From: Fidelibacterota bacterium | GTDB taxonomy: Bacteria > Pseudomonadota > Alphaproteobacteria > Rhodospirillales > Rhodospirillaceae | NCBI GenBank assembly: GCA_947476275.1 | Contig: CANJPQ010000026.1 | Span: 1 to 59,211 of the forward strand | Direction: 5' to 3' | Length of the DNA stretch: 59,211 bases | Shown: piece after piece, positions 30,329 through 39,273 of the stretch | How the letters are laid out: every line of letters starts with the position of its first letter | Numbering within the stretch: the stretch's first letter is position 1 | Translations under genes and position numbers: made by a program | The notes under the pieces: model-generated | The model's database searches: none | Told to the model about the DNA's origin: nothing | The model's input: the letters and a program-made list of their open reading frames with translations, nothing else

Positions 30329-30502
30329 TCAATGCCGCGGCAGGGGATTGTGCATTTCCTGCTCATGATGTTCGAGATGCGCCTCATCTCGAATGTCAAT
30401 GCTCTGGCCGCATACAACGCATGTCAGGATGTACTCGCCCTCCTCATCGGGTGGCGGTGGTTTCTCACGCGTCGTCTTTAACTTGTGCTTTCGAGAGGCC
30501 AT
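30329..30502 (-). CDS. Small zinc-finger-like protein, 57 residues
   Basis: A short frame from ATG 30502 encodes MASRKHKLKTTREKPPPPDE, then TCVVCGQSIDIRDEAHLEHH and EQEMHNPLPRH. CxxC followed by clustered His residues resembles a C2H2 or treble-clef zinc site. A basic head suggests nucleic acid binding (inference). Support is the coherent zinc motif and a purine-rich GGTCAGG shortly before the start; no family is recognised. Confidence 0.5.
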   Translation of the reverse strand: MASRKHKLKTTREKPPPPDEEGEYILTCVVCGQSIDIRDEAHLEHHEQEMHNPLPRH

Positions 30503-30960
30503 CGCCTGACCTGCGTCTTCGGTCTCATTCTAGTTCATGAGCGTGAAGCGGCGACAGGGTGGTGCCCGGGGACGGGGTGCTGCAATCTAACGAAATCAAC
30601 GACTTAACGGCTAGGTGCGACAAAATAACTTCCTAGGGTTTCCCAAGGCTTTCGGGCGATTGGTCGCACCCTATATAGACTGGGCTTCGACACACAACCG
30701 ACCAGTTCGAATCCCCGTTGGCACGCCAATCTATGCCTCGAACCAGCCCTGGCCGATCCAGGTTTTCGCAGATGCATCCTGCTTGGCACGCCAGTTTCCT
30801 GCACTTGGCGATCAATGGCATAGACGGATACCCCCAAACGGGGATTCGCACTGCCTCCCGTGCGCCGCGGCCGCAGACGCGTCTGCAGCGGACAATACGT
30901 CGTCGATTTGCATGAACTTCAATTTACCCTAGCCTTGGCAATTCGAGGGGATCATTGCCG
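30503..30960. other. Intergenic region with a tRNA 3'-end-like remnant
   Basis: About 460 bp without a convincing gene. At 30701-30728 the sequence resembles the T-arm and acceptor end of a tRNA (AGTTCGAATCCCCGTTGGC followed by ACGCCA). The T stem does not pair, so it is not a working tRNA. TTGGCACGCCA occurs at both about 30719 and 30783. It could be a relic of an older attachment site. The rest shows nothing I can name. Confidence 0.35.
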
Positions 30961-31565
30961 ATGCGGATACTTGTCAGCGCGGTCGGATCGCATGGGGATA
31001 CCTTGCCGTTTATAGCGTTGGGAAAGGCCCTCCGCGACCGAGGCCACGACGTTAGGCTTTATGCCAACGCATATTTCGAGCCCTTCGCTCGCGAGGCGGG
31101 CCTCACCATTTCGCCGATCGGCTCTGCCGAGGATCACCTGCGCGGCATCAACGATCCCGACATCACGCATCCTATCCGCTTCCTGCGTGTCATCGTCCGG
31201 GCCTTAGATAAGGAATTGGCTGCCGCGCATGATGCGATGGCCGCAGATATCCTGCCTGGCGAAACCGCAATCATTGGCGGGGTCCTGGCTTTTGCGGCCC
31301 GATCAGTGGCGGAACTGCGCCGCGTTCCCATGGCAACGGTCCACCTTCAACCGACCTTTTTCCGCTCGAAACACGCGACGATGAGAATGGGGGAGTCGAA
31401 GCAAGGCGAAGGAAGTGCTGTTTTCCTTCGGCCGCTGGCCTGGTGGCTGATAGATCGCCTCTTGGTCGATCAAACCCTCGGCGCCGCAGTAAACCGGTAT
31501 CGCGTCGAACGCGGCCTGCGCCCGATCCGAAGGCTGTTTCATGCGTGGCTTCACCAAGCCGACGT
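30961..31565 (+). pseudogene. Glycosyltransferase family 28/1 N-terminal fragment
   Basis: From ATG 30961, with GAGGGGA upstream, about 200 residues match the N-terminal half of UDP-sugar glycosyltransferases: MRILVSAVGSHGDTLPFIAL, DVRLYANAYFEPFAREAGL and RVERGLRPIRRLFHAW. The sugar-nucleotide-binding C-terminal half is absent. Similarity stops near 31555-31570, where the other strand continues as an ABC permease fragment. The frame runs on by chance to 32037 in permease sequence. A broken gene. Confidence 0.8.
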
Positions 31566-32304
31566 CCTTCTCGGAGCTGCTTTCGGTCTCATCCGCGGAA
31601 TTCGCGAATTGATTGTCGATAGTCACCGCGACCGTCGCCGCGCTAGCCGGATCGCTGACGCGCACTGCGAAAAGGTTCGCCGTTCCGCGGCCCTCGATCT
31701 TCTCCTCGTTCTCATAGGCGTAATGTGTGACAAGCCGCATTTCTTCGTTGGTCAAGGAGGTGGACCCGGGCTCGGTAAAGATGCCCGAGATCTCGAACGC
31801 CAATTCGGTTGGACCGTCGCGGCGCGGGCCCGAGATCAGCGGTATGCGGTCGCCGATCTTCCAGCCGTATTTCGTAGCAAGGGCGGCCCCGACCACGGCG
31901 GTGGTGCGATTCTGACGCCAGGCAGCCAACTGGTCCGGGGGAATGCTCAGTTCGGGAAAGACGTCGAAGAACGAGTCGGGATCGACCGCCCAGCCGGTCA
32001 CAATCTCCTTCGGATCCCGGTAGTAGCCGGCGACTAGATCGATTGGCGTCACGCTGGCTACGCCGGAAATGGCACGGATGCGCGCGGCATGGCTGATCGG
32101 CAGAGCGACTTCGCCGTTATTATTCAGGCGGCTCATAATGTAGAGGCGATCCAGACGGCTGATCGAAATAGCGTTGTCGAACATCGCGTCGAGACCCTGC
32201 AAGCCACCGATCAGCAGGAACGCCGTAACCACTGCAAGGAACGTGAGCGTGGTGCGCAGCGGTTTGCGCCACAGGCCGGCCCATATCAGCGGCAAGAATC
32301 GCAT
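31560..32304 (-). pseudogene. MacB/FtsX-type ABC transporter permease, 5' fragment
   Basis: From ATG 32304 (AGGGGAGGGG upstream) the protein starts MRFLPLIWAGLWRKPLRTTL with one transmembrane segment, then the periplasmic MacB core (GVASVTPIDLVAGYYRDPKE, NRTTAVVGAALATKYGWKIG) as far as ANSADETESSSEKD. The C-terminal FtsX domain with three transmembrane segments is missing: the sequence joins the glycosyltransferase fragment tail to tail. The frame runs on to 31303 by chance. A broken gene. Confidence 0.82.
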
Positions 32305-32906
32305 CGCCCCTCCCCTTGCGACCGCTACCTCACGTTGGTCCCACTCCCTGTTTACCACTCGATCGCTATGCAGTCCATTTCCGGTAGATACCGGCTTGCA
32401 ATGGGCTCATTGGGATCTAGAAGGCCTAGCCGTGAGAGGACTGGCCGGGTCGGCGCCGGGTGCTCGCCGGGGACAATGCGCTTGGACCGGATCGTGACGC
32501 ACTGGACGACCGGGATGGCTCAGTCGTATCGCGCCGTTTACGGGTGGAAACTGACGCTCCAGTAGTGCCCATCTTCGTTACCTGCGGCACGCCATTTTTG
32601 GACCAAAGTGGGACGTTCCCGTCAGCGTCTGAGACGTCGATACGGTCGATGAAGAGACCCAGGTATGTCTTACCCCAGCAGCCATGTACGGCTATTAACT
32701 GGTTTGCGTACCCCTACGGCGACGCGCGAAAGCGCCAATAAATCGAGCCCAGGCACCGAGGAAAATCGGGAGAGTTATCGGTACAAGGGGGTTTTAAGCC
32801 CGCAAGGGTTACCGGGGGCCGTATTGCACCGGCGGCGCAGGCTCGTGACGCGAAGGCGCTTCATGGGGTAGCGTCAGCTAACGGTGGAATGTTGGGGGAG
32901 CGTCCA
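32305..32906. other. Intergenic region, no gene recognised
   Basis: About 600 bp with short frames on both strands but no match to a known family, no good ribosome site and no obvious repeat. It may be decayed sequence belonging with the two gene fragments to its left. Confidence 0.5.
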
Positions 32907-33422
32907 ATGCGGGTACGGTTTGTGTCGGCCTTGTTGGCCGCGACAGTGCTCTCGATAGCCCCCGTTCACGCCGAGACTTTGACAGCCGCCGCCAAGGCCG
33001 TTCACGACGGTGACACCCTTACCCTCACGACGGGACAACGCATCCGACTTTTCGGCATAGATGCGCCCGAGCTGAAGCAGCAGTGCAAAGTCGGCGACAC
33101 TTGCCGCCCCTGTGGCGACGAAGCCCGTAAAGTTCTCAACTCCCTTGCGACAGGCCCGCTGGTTTGCGAAGGCCGTGGCGAAAGCTATGACCGGGTCGTT
33201 GCTCGCTGCACCGCTGGCGAAGTTGACCTTAGCCTCGCGATGCTGGAGACCGGACAGGCCGTCGCATACGGTCGTTACCTCAAGAAGAGCGATCCCTTGC
33301 GAGCCAAATATCTAGGCGCTGAAGCGGCTGCTAAGAAGGCGGGGCTTGGGATCTGGGGAACGAAGTTAATTCCACCTGGAGATTGGCGTAACCATAAGAT
33401 GCGGCTTGAGTGCGAGCGTTGA
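32907..33422 (+). CDS. Secreted thermonuclease-family (SNase) protein
   Basis: The 171-residue protein from ATG 32907 (GGGGGAG site 6 nt upstream; a longer start at 32889 lacks one) has a signal peptide ending APVHAE. The staphylococcal nuclease-like fold follows: AVHDGDTLTLTTGQRIRLFG, IDAPEL, GESYDRVVARC, and AAAKKAGLGIWG. The catalytic Arg and Glu positions look present. Six Cys residues could form disulphides in the periplasm. It should cut DNA or RNA outside the cytoplasm and may block entry of foreign DNA or provide nutrients (inference). Confidence 0.88.
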   Translation: MRVRFVSALLAATVLSIAPVHAETLTAAAKAVHDGDTLTLTTGQRIRLFGIDAPELKQQCKVGDTCRPCGDEARKVLNSLATGPLVCEGRGESYDRVVARCTAGEVDLSLAMLETGQAVAYGRYLKKSDPLRAKYLGAEAAAKKAGLGIWGTKLIPPGDWRNHKMRLECER

Positions 33423-33454
33423 GCGCCAATGACGCGCTACGTTACCGCCTCCCG

Positions 33455-34366
33455 TTACGGAACGAGTGACGGGTAATTGGTGAGCGATGGGAAGAACGGC
33501 GCTTTTTCCATCCTCGTACTCATATGGCGACGAACAAACTCGCTTTGTGGACGCGACTTGTCCCGCGCCCATACGAAGCGCCGGGCACGGGCAATATGAT
33601 CCCCGTTGATTTGATCCACGATCTCCCGACATTTCTGCCGACGGAAGTTATCTAGGTAATTCGGATTGTTGACCGCGACGAACAGCTTTGTAGGTGAAAT
33701 AGGCAGGGTGATAGAACCTGTGGGCTCTTTGATAAGATACATTCCTAACGGACGATCTGAGGCAAGGAAGCGACGTGGCGTTGCGGCGATTTCTATAACC
33801 TCCCAATGCATTTCAAGGATGTGCTGACCAACAATAGGGTTGTCCATGGCGGCAATCATAAGGTTGATGGCCGCTTTGTGTGGAACAAGCGGATCGCGGA
33901 TCGCAATCCATTCGTCGAACGTGGTTGGGTCTTCAGGTTGGCGGATTCCTTCGTAAATCCGCTGGGATTGCTGCCCACTCGCCGCCCACAGAGTCTTCGC
34001 AGCATCGCGTATCTCTGGGATCGTGTCGTAATGCCTTGTGTGCATCCCAATAAGGTAACGCGTCCATGCGCTGAGCATCTCGCTCGACCATAGGCGCTTT
34101 GGCACTCCCTTGAGCAGCATTGCAAGTGCGTCTGATGCGGTGCGGTCCACGTAACTAAAGAATTGCTTCTCCAGGAATTGCGAAAGCGGCGACGGTAGTT
34201 CCTCAAGCTCGTATAGGTCGCGCTCGAAACCCGTCGAAACGGCGTTGACCGCTTTTGCGATCAGCTTCCCTCGTTTAATCGTGTATTCGATCAGTTTGTC
34301 ATCCGGCCCATGCCACTGGCGCAGATAAAACGCTGGTATGAAGTGGTGCTTGTGGGGTTCGCCCAT
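33455..34366 (-). CDS. DUF4238 family protein
   Basis: The 303 residues begin MGEPHKHHFIPAFYLRQWHG, the DUF4238 hallmark, and continue with ENYE-like helical segments and DRPLGMYLIKEPTGSITLPI. The conserved HHxxP with later His residues suggests a metal-dependent active site, but activity is not established. It is a frequent resident of variable islands. It is convergent with the SNase gene and divergent from the pair at 34524. Confidence 0.85.
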   Translation of the reverse strand: MGEPHKHHFIPAFYLRQWHGPDDKLIEYTIKRGKLIAKAVNAVSTGFERDLYELEELPSPLSQFLEKQFFSYVDRTASDALAMLLKGVPKRLWSSEMLSAWTRYLIGMHTRHYDTIPEIRDAAKTLWAASGQQSQRIYEGIRQPEDPTTFDEWIAIRDPLVPHKAAINLMIAAMDNPIVGQHILEMHWEVIEIAATPRRFLASDRPLGMYLIKEPTGSITLPISPTKLFVAVNNPNYLDNFRRQKCREIVDQINGDHIARARRFVWARDKSRPQSEFVRRHMSTRMEKAPFFPSLTNYPSLVP

Positions 34367-34523
34367 TCTTCGCTATCCGCAGCATTTCAAGTTGACGAGA
34401 CACGTATCAACCCCGCTTAGGGTAACGTCGCAATGGCCCGCACAAATGGCTACAATACCATTCCGATTGCACGACAGCGGCAGTTGAACGCGCAAGAAGG
34501 TTCAGCCCGCAGGAGAGTATTCT

Positions 34524-35141
34524 ATGGGGATGGCGGATCTAGAAAGCGACGGAGTCCATGCAACCTTCAAGGGGAACCGGTATGCCCTAATCCCCGAATA
34601 TAGCTATCAAATCGCGCCGCACCTAGAGAGCGTCAGTCGAACCATCAACCTGTCGCTAGGTGATGAACGGGGGGATGTTGAGGCAATCGCTACATTCGAG
34701 GGAAGCAAGAGACGCATCTCAATGATGGGCACTCCTTACCGAGACGCAGAGATTTTGGTTTTCTTTACTACACTAGATAACTACACGCGGGATGCATGGC
34801 ATATCACGACAGAGCAACAAAGGCGTTGGCCGTGTAGCTTAGCGTATGAGGCCAACAGCCAAACTAATATCCTCACCAAATGGCGATTGGTGGTGGATGT
34901 TCCCGCTCCGGAGGTCGCGAGGATCGCAGAGATGGCCGCGACCAAAGGAACGAGTGACATGAGATTGGAGATGTATCTCAGTGGACTTTACGCCCCAGAA
35001 GCTGAGTGGAGGAGTGATGGCTGTCCTAGCGGTGACCTCGCGTACTTGCTGCCCACGGATCACTGGGGCGGAAAAACGCCAAAGGCCTTTGGATATGTGT
35101 CGTGGCTGGAAGTAGAGCAGCAATTATTTCGACGGGAGTAG
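34524..35141 (+). CDS. Hypothetical protein
   Basis: The 205-residue protein (ATG 34524, GGAG upstream; a second ATG at 34530 is possible) has no motif I recognise. It looks soluble with mixed strands and helices. It lies 10 bp before the next gene, so the two are probably cotranscribed. Confidence 0.7.
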   Translation: MGMADLESDGVHATFKGNRYALIPEYSYQIAPHLESVSRTINLSLGDERGDVEAIATFEGSKRRISMMGTPYRDAEILVFFTTLDNYTRDAWHITTEQQRRWPCSLAYEANSQTNILTKWRLVVDVPAPEVARIAEMAATKGTSDMRLEMYLSGLYAPEAEWRSDGCPSGDLAYLLPTDHWGGKTPKAFGYVSWLEVEQQLFRRE

Positions 35142-35151
35142 CCGAGCCTGA

Positions 35152-35964
35152 ATGAGTGAAAAGCAGCGCAGCATTTATCCGCAGGGCAACCTAGGGGAAA
35201 TCAACGACAGCGAACATCGGATGGTGCATGAAGCCATCAACCGATATGGCGAATACTACGTTCTTGCGACAAACGTAAACGTATTCCTGTCGCTCTTTAT
35301 GAAGAGCGTAAGCAAGGATCGTCACCACTTTGCGGCGTTCTTCGCACACCTAAAAAAGCATCACCTGCTCGCAATATTTTCGACGGTGCGGCTCCACAAA
35401 ATCCAAGCGTCCATGAACTTGCGACAAGTTCTAGAGGTCGGAGCACTCGCGGGCTTTGCAGTCGCGAATACGGACGACCATCATTTTGTCGAACACGACT
35501 CCACTGGCATGGCGAAGTTTCCGCAAAAGCTGCGTCGAAAAATCTACGATTGGCTGGTCAAAGAGTTTCCCGAAGGCTCTGCGACGATTAAGACCGTCAA
35601 GGACGCCCTAAATGACTACGACACACACGCAAGCCTCCTTGCCGCCAGTCAAATTTTCGACGTTAAGCCAGAGGAGTTTTCGGCTCCGTTCTTTGACTAC
35701 GAAGACGCCCATTTTGTTAAAGCGGACTTATGGCGTCTTGCTGACGTTGGGATTGGACTATTGGATTTGCTTTACGGTGTATGGAAGAAATACGGCGGGT
35801 TCGTGCCAGTTGATGACTTCCTAACTCAAATCAATGACCTTTCTCGCCGCAAAGAAGTCCTCAAGTCCGAAATGATGAACACTGAGCGATATAAGAACGC
35901 GATGCGGTTGGATGCGGAACGCAAGGCCCGGGCGGCGGAAAAAACCACCCCATCGTCACCTTGA
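35152..35964 (+). CDS. Hypothetical helical protein
   Basis: The 270-residue soluble protein is mainly helical (SLFMKSVSKDRHHFAAFFAH, DLWRLADVGIGLLDLLYGVW) with a charged C-terminal tail. No known family is recognised. It follows the 205-residue protein gene after 10 bp, and its end abuts the convergent PIN-domain gene with no spacer. It may form a two-gene module with its upstream neighbour. Confidence 0.7.
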   Translation: MSEKQRSIYPQGNLGEINDSEHRMVHEAINRYGEYYVLATNVNVFLSLFMKSVSKDRHHFAAFFAHLKKHHLLAIFSTVRLHKIQASMNLRQVLEVGALAGFAVANTDDHHFVEHDSTGMAKFPQKLRRKIYDWLVKEFPEGSATIKTVKDALNDYDTHASLLAASQIFDVKPEEFSAPFFDYEDAHFVKADLWRLADVGIGLLDLLYGVWKKYGGFVPVDDFLTQINDLSRRKEVLKSEMMNTERYKNAMRLDAERKARAAEKTTPSSP

Positions 35965-36534
35965 CTAGACCAAAGATATTGCGGTCTGCGGGCTTTCAAT
36001 TCGCCCGGCACCCAACTGGATGAGTTGGGGTTTCTTGCCAGCGTGATGGAAATTCATATCGCTCGTCACGAAAACATCGCGGTGATGGTGAATGTGCGTC
36101 CAGAGAGCTTGAACATCGCACTTTGCATTGCGCCAGCGGGCTTCATGGGAATTTTGATCAACGCCCCTTGCCTGACAAAAGACCGACCACAAAAAATCAA
36201 TATTCGGAAAGAGGACAGAATGTATTTTGAGTTCTAACGCTTCCTTTTCATCGTCGGCCCATAGCGCCTGATCCCAAAATCCAAGGTCCCAGTAGAACAT
36301 CGGTGGAAGAAGCACTAACCGATCTAAACCTAGTGAAGCTAGGCGCTGTTCAAAGTGACGAAAATCCTCTAGCGGCCCTCCCTTCTTTTGTCGCTCCGAG
36401 GCTGAAATCGCGACCAGTCCAACATCCGCATTTCCGGCATCGTGAGCAGCGATCAAACTCTGAAGGTGCGCCGCCTCGGGACGTTTTTCGTCGAGCGCAA
36501 TGATGCAGTTAGTATCAAGCGTGAACGTCAGCAT
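35965..36534 (-). CDS. PIN-domain protein
   Basis: The 189-residue protein starts MLTFTLDTNCIIALDEKRPE, the first Asp-containing strand of PIN nucleases. An acidic central part follows (ADDEKEALELK), then CDVQALWTHIHHH and VFVTSDMNFH supply later Asp residues. PIN domains are Mg-dependent RNases, often toxins of toxin-antitoxin pairs. It is longer than a VapC toxin and no small antitoxin gene lies upstream, so it may be a stand-alone nuclease. Confidence 0.75.
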   Translation of the reverse strand: MLTFTLDTNCIIALDEKRPEAAHLQSLIAAHDAGNADVGLVAISASERQKKGGPLEDFRHFEQRLASLGLDRLVLLPPMFYWDLGFWDQALWADDEKEALELKIHSVLFPNIDFLWSVFCQARGVDQNSHEARWRNAKCDVQALWTHIHHHRDVFVTSDMNFHHAGKKPQLIQLGAGRIESPQTAISLV

Positions 36535-36561
36535 GGCGACGCGACGAGTCTTTTCGACGCC

Positions 36562-38067
36562 TCATCTTTTTTTTCTGCTCGGCGGTGCGAAGCCAATTAT
36601 GGAGTGAATTTTCGTAGTCCCCCCATAAATGCGCGTGGCTGCATCAACTATTTGACCGAGATGTATATAAGTTTCCCGAGGAAGAAGGCGCTTTCCGACC
36701 TCATGATCGTATCGTAGCTGACTGGGCGAGAGGCCCCAGTCCGAAACTACTTTACGATATTCTTCTAAGAGGTTTCCTCCGGCCCATTTGCTCCGTTTAG
36801 ATGCCGACAAACCTAGCTCCCGGTTGGCGCTGGCAGCACCTGAGGCGTATTTGATAACTGCTGCTTCAATTCGGCTTGCTTCGTTTCTCACCTCTTTGGT
36901 GTGACCGCTCCGCACATGACGCGCCTGACCAGTGGTCATGCCATGGCGACGATAGAAGTCGTGGTACGCCTTGAGTGCTTTATCACGATCCCACTGCTCA
37001 GTGCTCACATGTGATTGTCCAAGCAACTTCCGAACATTCCTCACTCCCCCGAGCCAGGTCTTTATGTAAACTGACATGGTATTGTATGGGGGTCCCTCAC
37101 GATCCGCGTGCTGACCGCGTTTTCGTAACCAATCCTCAGGCGGAAATTGGCCGCCTGGCCGTGTCTCGGCAAGTGCCGCGCAGGTGGCTAACAACTCATC
37201 CGCATTTGACCAATGCGTCGTTTGAATTAGAGGATCCGTCGATTTCAGAAAACGGAAAGGCTCAATTACGCCAACGAAGGGCGACAATATCTCGGTGAGC
37301 TTGGGCTCGCTAAAGCAGTCTTTGAAATGAACACCTAGAAAACGGAGATTGTTTGCGTTGAACCGTTCCTTGTCGGCTCGCTTCTGCCGGTAATGAACTT
37401 CGTCGTGACCGCCAGGTTTATCACCCCAGATTTCAACGTCTATCCATTCGCCCTGTGCGCTCAAGAAATGGAGATCGTAGTAGGCATAGCCCGCTGTCGC
37501 CTGCTGCCCATATGTTTCGGGATATTTCATTCCGCGTTTATGCTCAATTCCGCGAGCGTAAAGGAAATTCGAGAAGGACGCCTCAGGGTGACTGCGCCAC
37601 CTAATGCCAGTCCTCGATTCTACAAATGAACTGCTGTCGAAGTCGCCTATCACCGAACGCAGGTCTTCCCAGCTCCGTTCAAGGTAATAGACCGCCTGGA
37701 CTAAGGAGCCCTGGCCGTTCGACTGGAACCATTGAGCGGGTGGCAGAAAGCCCTCCTTCGTCTTGATTGCGGTGGCCTTCTCCACGACGCGATCCCATGT
37801 CCACCGTTCAGTGGTTTTTCCGCCCCTTACAAGTGGAATAGACCGCTTGTATTTTTGGTATTCTTCTGTGAGGCCCAAACGCACCAGCATTTCTTTCTGG
37901 CGAATACCACGCTGATAAAGGGCGAAGTAGAGGGACCCTTGCCGCTTTAGTCGATCAAATGAAAGCGCAGCCGGACCCTCTGCGTCAAAAAGGCGGCGCA
38001 CAAGTTCTAACAGTTCGGCGTCTGTGGCGGTCTTGAACGATCCCATGAGCTGCGTGGCGTAGTTCAT
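36562..38067 (-). CDS. Hypothetical nuclease-like protein, 501 residues
   Basis: No named family is recognised. Three repeated blocks with W, D, A, G and P (TTERWTWDRVVEKATAIKTK with GFLPPAQWFQ; TTHWSNADELLATCAALAET with GQFPPEDWLR; VSTEQWDRDKALKAYHDFYR) look like repeated DNA-binding units. Between the first two is a possible PD-(D/E)XK core: HPEASFSNFLYARGIEH, then AYYDLHFLSAQGEWIDVEIW and GDK. The Glu-Trp-Gly-Asp-Lys arrangement departs from the classical ExK. It may be a homing-type or defence endonuclease (inference). Confidence 0.6.
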   Translation of the reverse strand: MNYATQLMGSFKTATDAELLELVRRLFDAEGPAALSFDRLKRQGSLYFALYQRGIRQKEMLVRLGLTEEYQKYKRSIPLVRGGKTTERWTWDRVVEKATAIKTKEGFLPPAQWFQSNGQGSLVQAVYYLERSWEDLRSVIGDFDSSSFVESRTGIRWRSHPEASFSNFLYARGIEHKRGMKYPETYGQQATAGYAYYDLHFLSAQGEWIDVEIWGDKPGGHDEVHYRQKRADKERFNANNLRFLGVHFKDCFSEPKLTEILSPFVGVIEPFRFLKSTDPLIQTTHWSNADELLATCAALAETRPGGQFPPEDWLRKRGQHADREGPPYNTMSVYIKTWLGGVRNVRKLLGQSHVSTEQWDRDKALKAYHDFYRRHGMTTGQARHVRSGHTKEVRNEASRIEAAVIKYASGAASANRELGLSASKRSKWAGGNLLEEYRKVVSDWGLSPSQLRYDHEVGKRLLPRETYIHLGQIVDAATRIYGGTTKIHSIIGFAPPSRKKR

Positions 38068-38234
38068 TCATGGCGGCAACTGACCATACCCTGAGCCCGC
38101 ACATGTCGCCCAATCGCCCTGTACGCAAAACCCTCCCATAGTCGGGTTGCCGAAATGCTGCTTTCCCGCAGTTTTTTACGGGGTGCCAACGAGGTACGGC
38201 AATCAAGTGATTTCCGTTCAGGTCGGAGTATCAG

Positions 38235-39230
38235 ATGCTGAAGTTTTTAGGCGACATTTTAGAACAGCTTGATCTGGCAGACGAGCACCTTGGTTTGAGT
38301 GATCCCAACAATGCGCGTTTTGCGCTGATGCTCACGGACAATGCGGTCGAGTTGACCTTTCATAAAATCGCGACTGACACTCAGCTCGAACTTCAGCATC
38401 TTGCCTACAAGCGAGAGCAGTTCCGTCACCACGCGGCATTGGGGCGAGCTATCAGCAAGCATTTTGAGCCGAAGGTGAAGCTTGTCGAGCTCTTAGGAAT
38501 CATCCCACCTGAGGTAGCTCACTCGATTGTTGTTCTGCATCGGCGGCGTAACGAAGTCTATCACCTCGGTGTCCAACATCAGGCGATCTTACTCATTCTC
38601 GCGCGATACTATTTCCATCTCGCCTGTGCATTTCTTGCAATCTGGCGTCCAGCACACTTCTATTGGTCATCTAATCAAGTCCTTCCGGAAAGAGCCAAGA
38701 AGTATTTTAGCGGCCCCTCGTCGTTTCCGGGAAAGCTGGATCACTTCCATTTGGCGTGCCGTGATTTTGCGGCAGCCCATGAGAGTGTGCGTCTAATGCT
38801 GCCTGAAGCCCTGTCTGATCACATGCTGGAAATCGTGGAGATGACAGACACCGATCTCGATATCGTGTCGAACGATGCGCCTCAAAAATCGACGCGCGAT
38901 GACGCCATCGTAAGTTGTCAGGCTTGGGCCGTCGCGTTCAGCGAAAAGGGCAGAGAGATTGCGACAGAGAGAGGCGCGGGCGAACTTTCGGTATGGAAGT
39001 ATGTTGATTGGTTCAAGTCCAACTATGAATTTGCCTTCCGTTCCGATCCAATTCCCGGATGGCGCAAGCGCGCTGAGGATTTGAGACACGCTGACAGCCC
39101 CCACAAGGCGCTGAAGGTCTATTTCGATTTCTTAGAGCAAACTGAAGAGGTTCGGCAGGCGCTAAGGGAGAATGCAATGGCGGTAGAGCGTCATATAGAC
39201 GACCAAATAGAACGTATGCGTGGGAATTAG
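38235..39230 (+). CDS. HEPN-motif protein, first of a tandem pair
   Basis: The 331-residue, largely helical protein contains RRRNEVYHLG, in which R105-N-E-V-Y-H110 fits the HEPN ribonuclease motif (R-N-x3-H) after two long helices. The rest (to EERQ-type helices at the C terminus) has no family I recognise. HEPN proteins are often RNases acting as toxins or antiviral effectors. It lies 43 bp before a second HEPN-motif gene in the same direction and is divergent from the 501-residue protein. Confidence 0.6.
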   Translation: MLKFLGDILEQLDLADEHLGLSDPNNARFALMLTDNAVELTFHKIATDTQLELQHLAYKREQFRHHAALGRAISKHFEPKVKLVELLGIIPPEVAHSIVVLHRRRNEVYHLGVQHQAILLILARYYFHLACAFLAIWRPAHFYWSSNQVLPERAKKYFSGPSSFPGKLDHFHLACRDFAAAHESVRLMLPEALSDHMLEIVEMTDTDLDIVSNDAPQKSTRDDAIVSCQAWAVAFSEKGREIATERGAGELSVWKYVDWFKSNYEFAFRSDPIPGWRKRAEDLRHADSPHKALKVYFDFLEQTEEVRQALRENAMAVERHIDDQIERMRGN

Positions 39231-39273
39231 ATGTTGGGACGCAAAAGATTAGCGGACATCACGGCACGAGGAC

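Noticed and set aside
30701-30728. Functional tRNA gene
   Set aside because: The T stem does not pair and no upstream D or anticodon arms can be recognised.
35965-36534. Classical VapBC toxin-antitoxin pair
   Set aside because: The PIN protein is longer than VapC and no small antitoxin frame lies next to it on the same strand.
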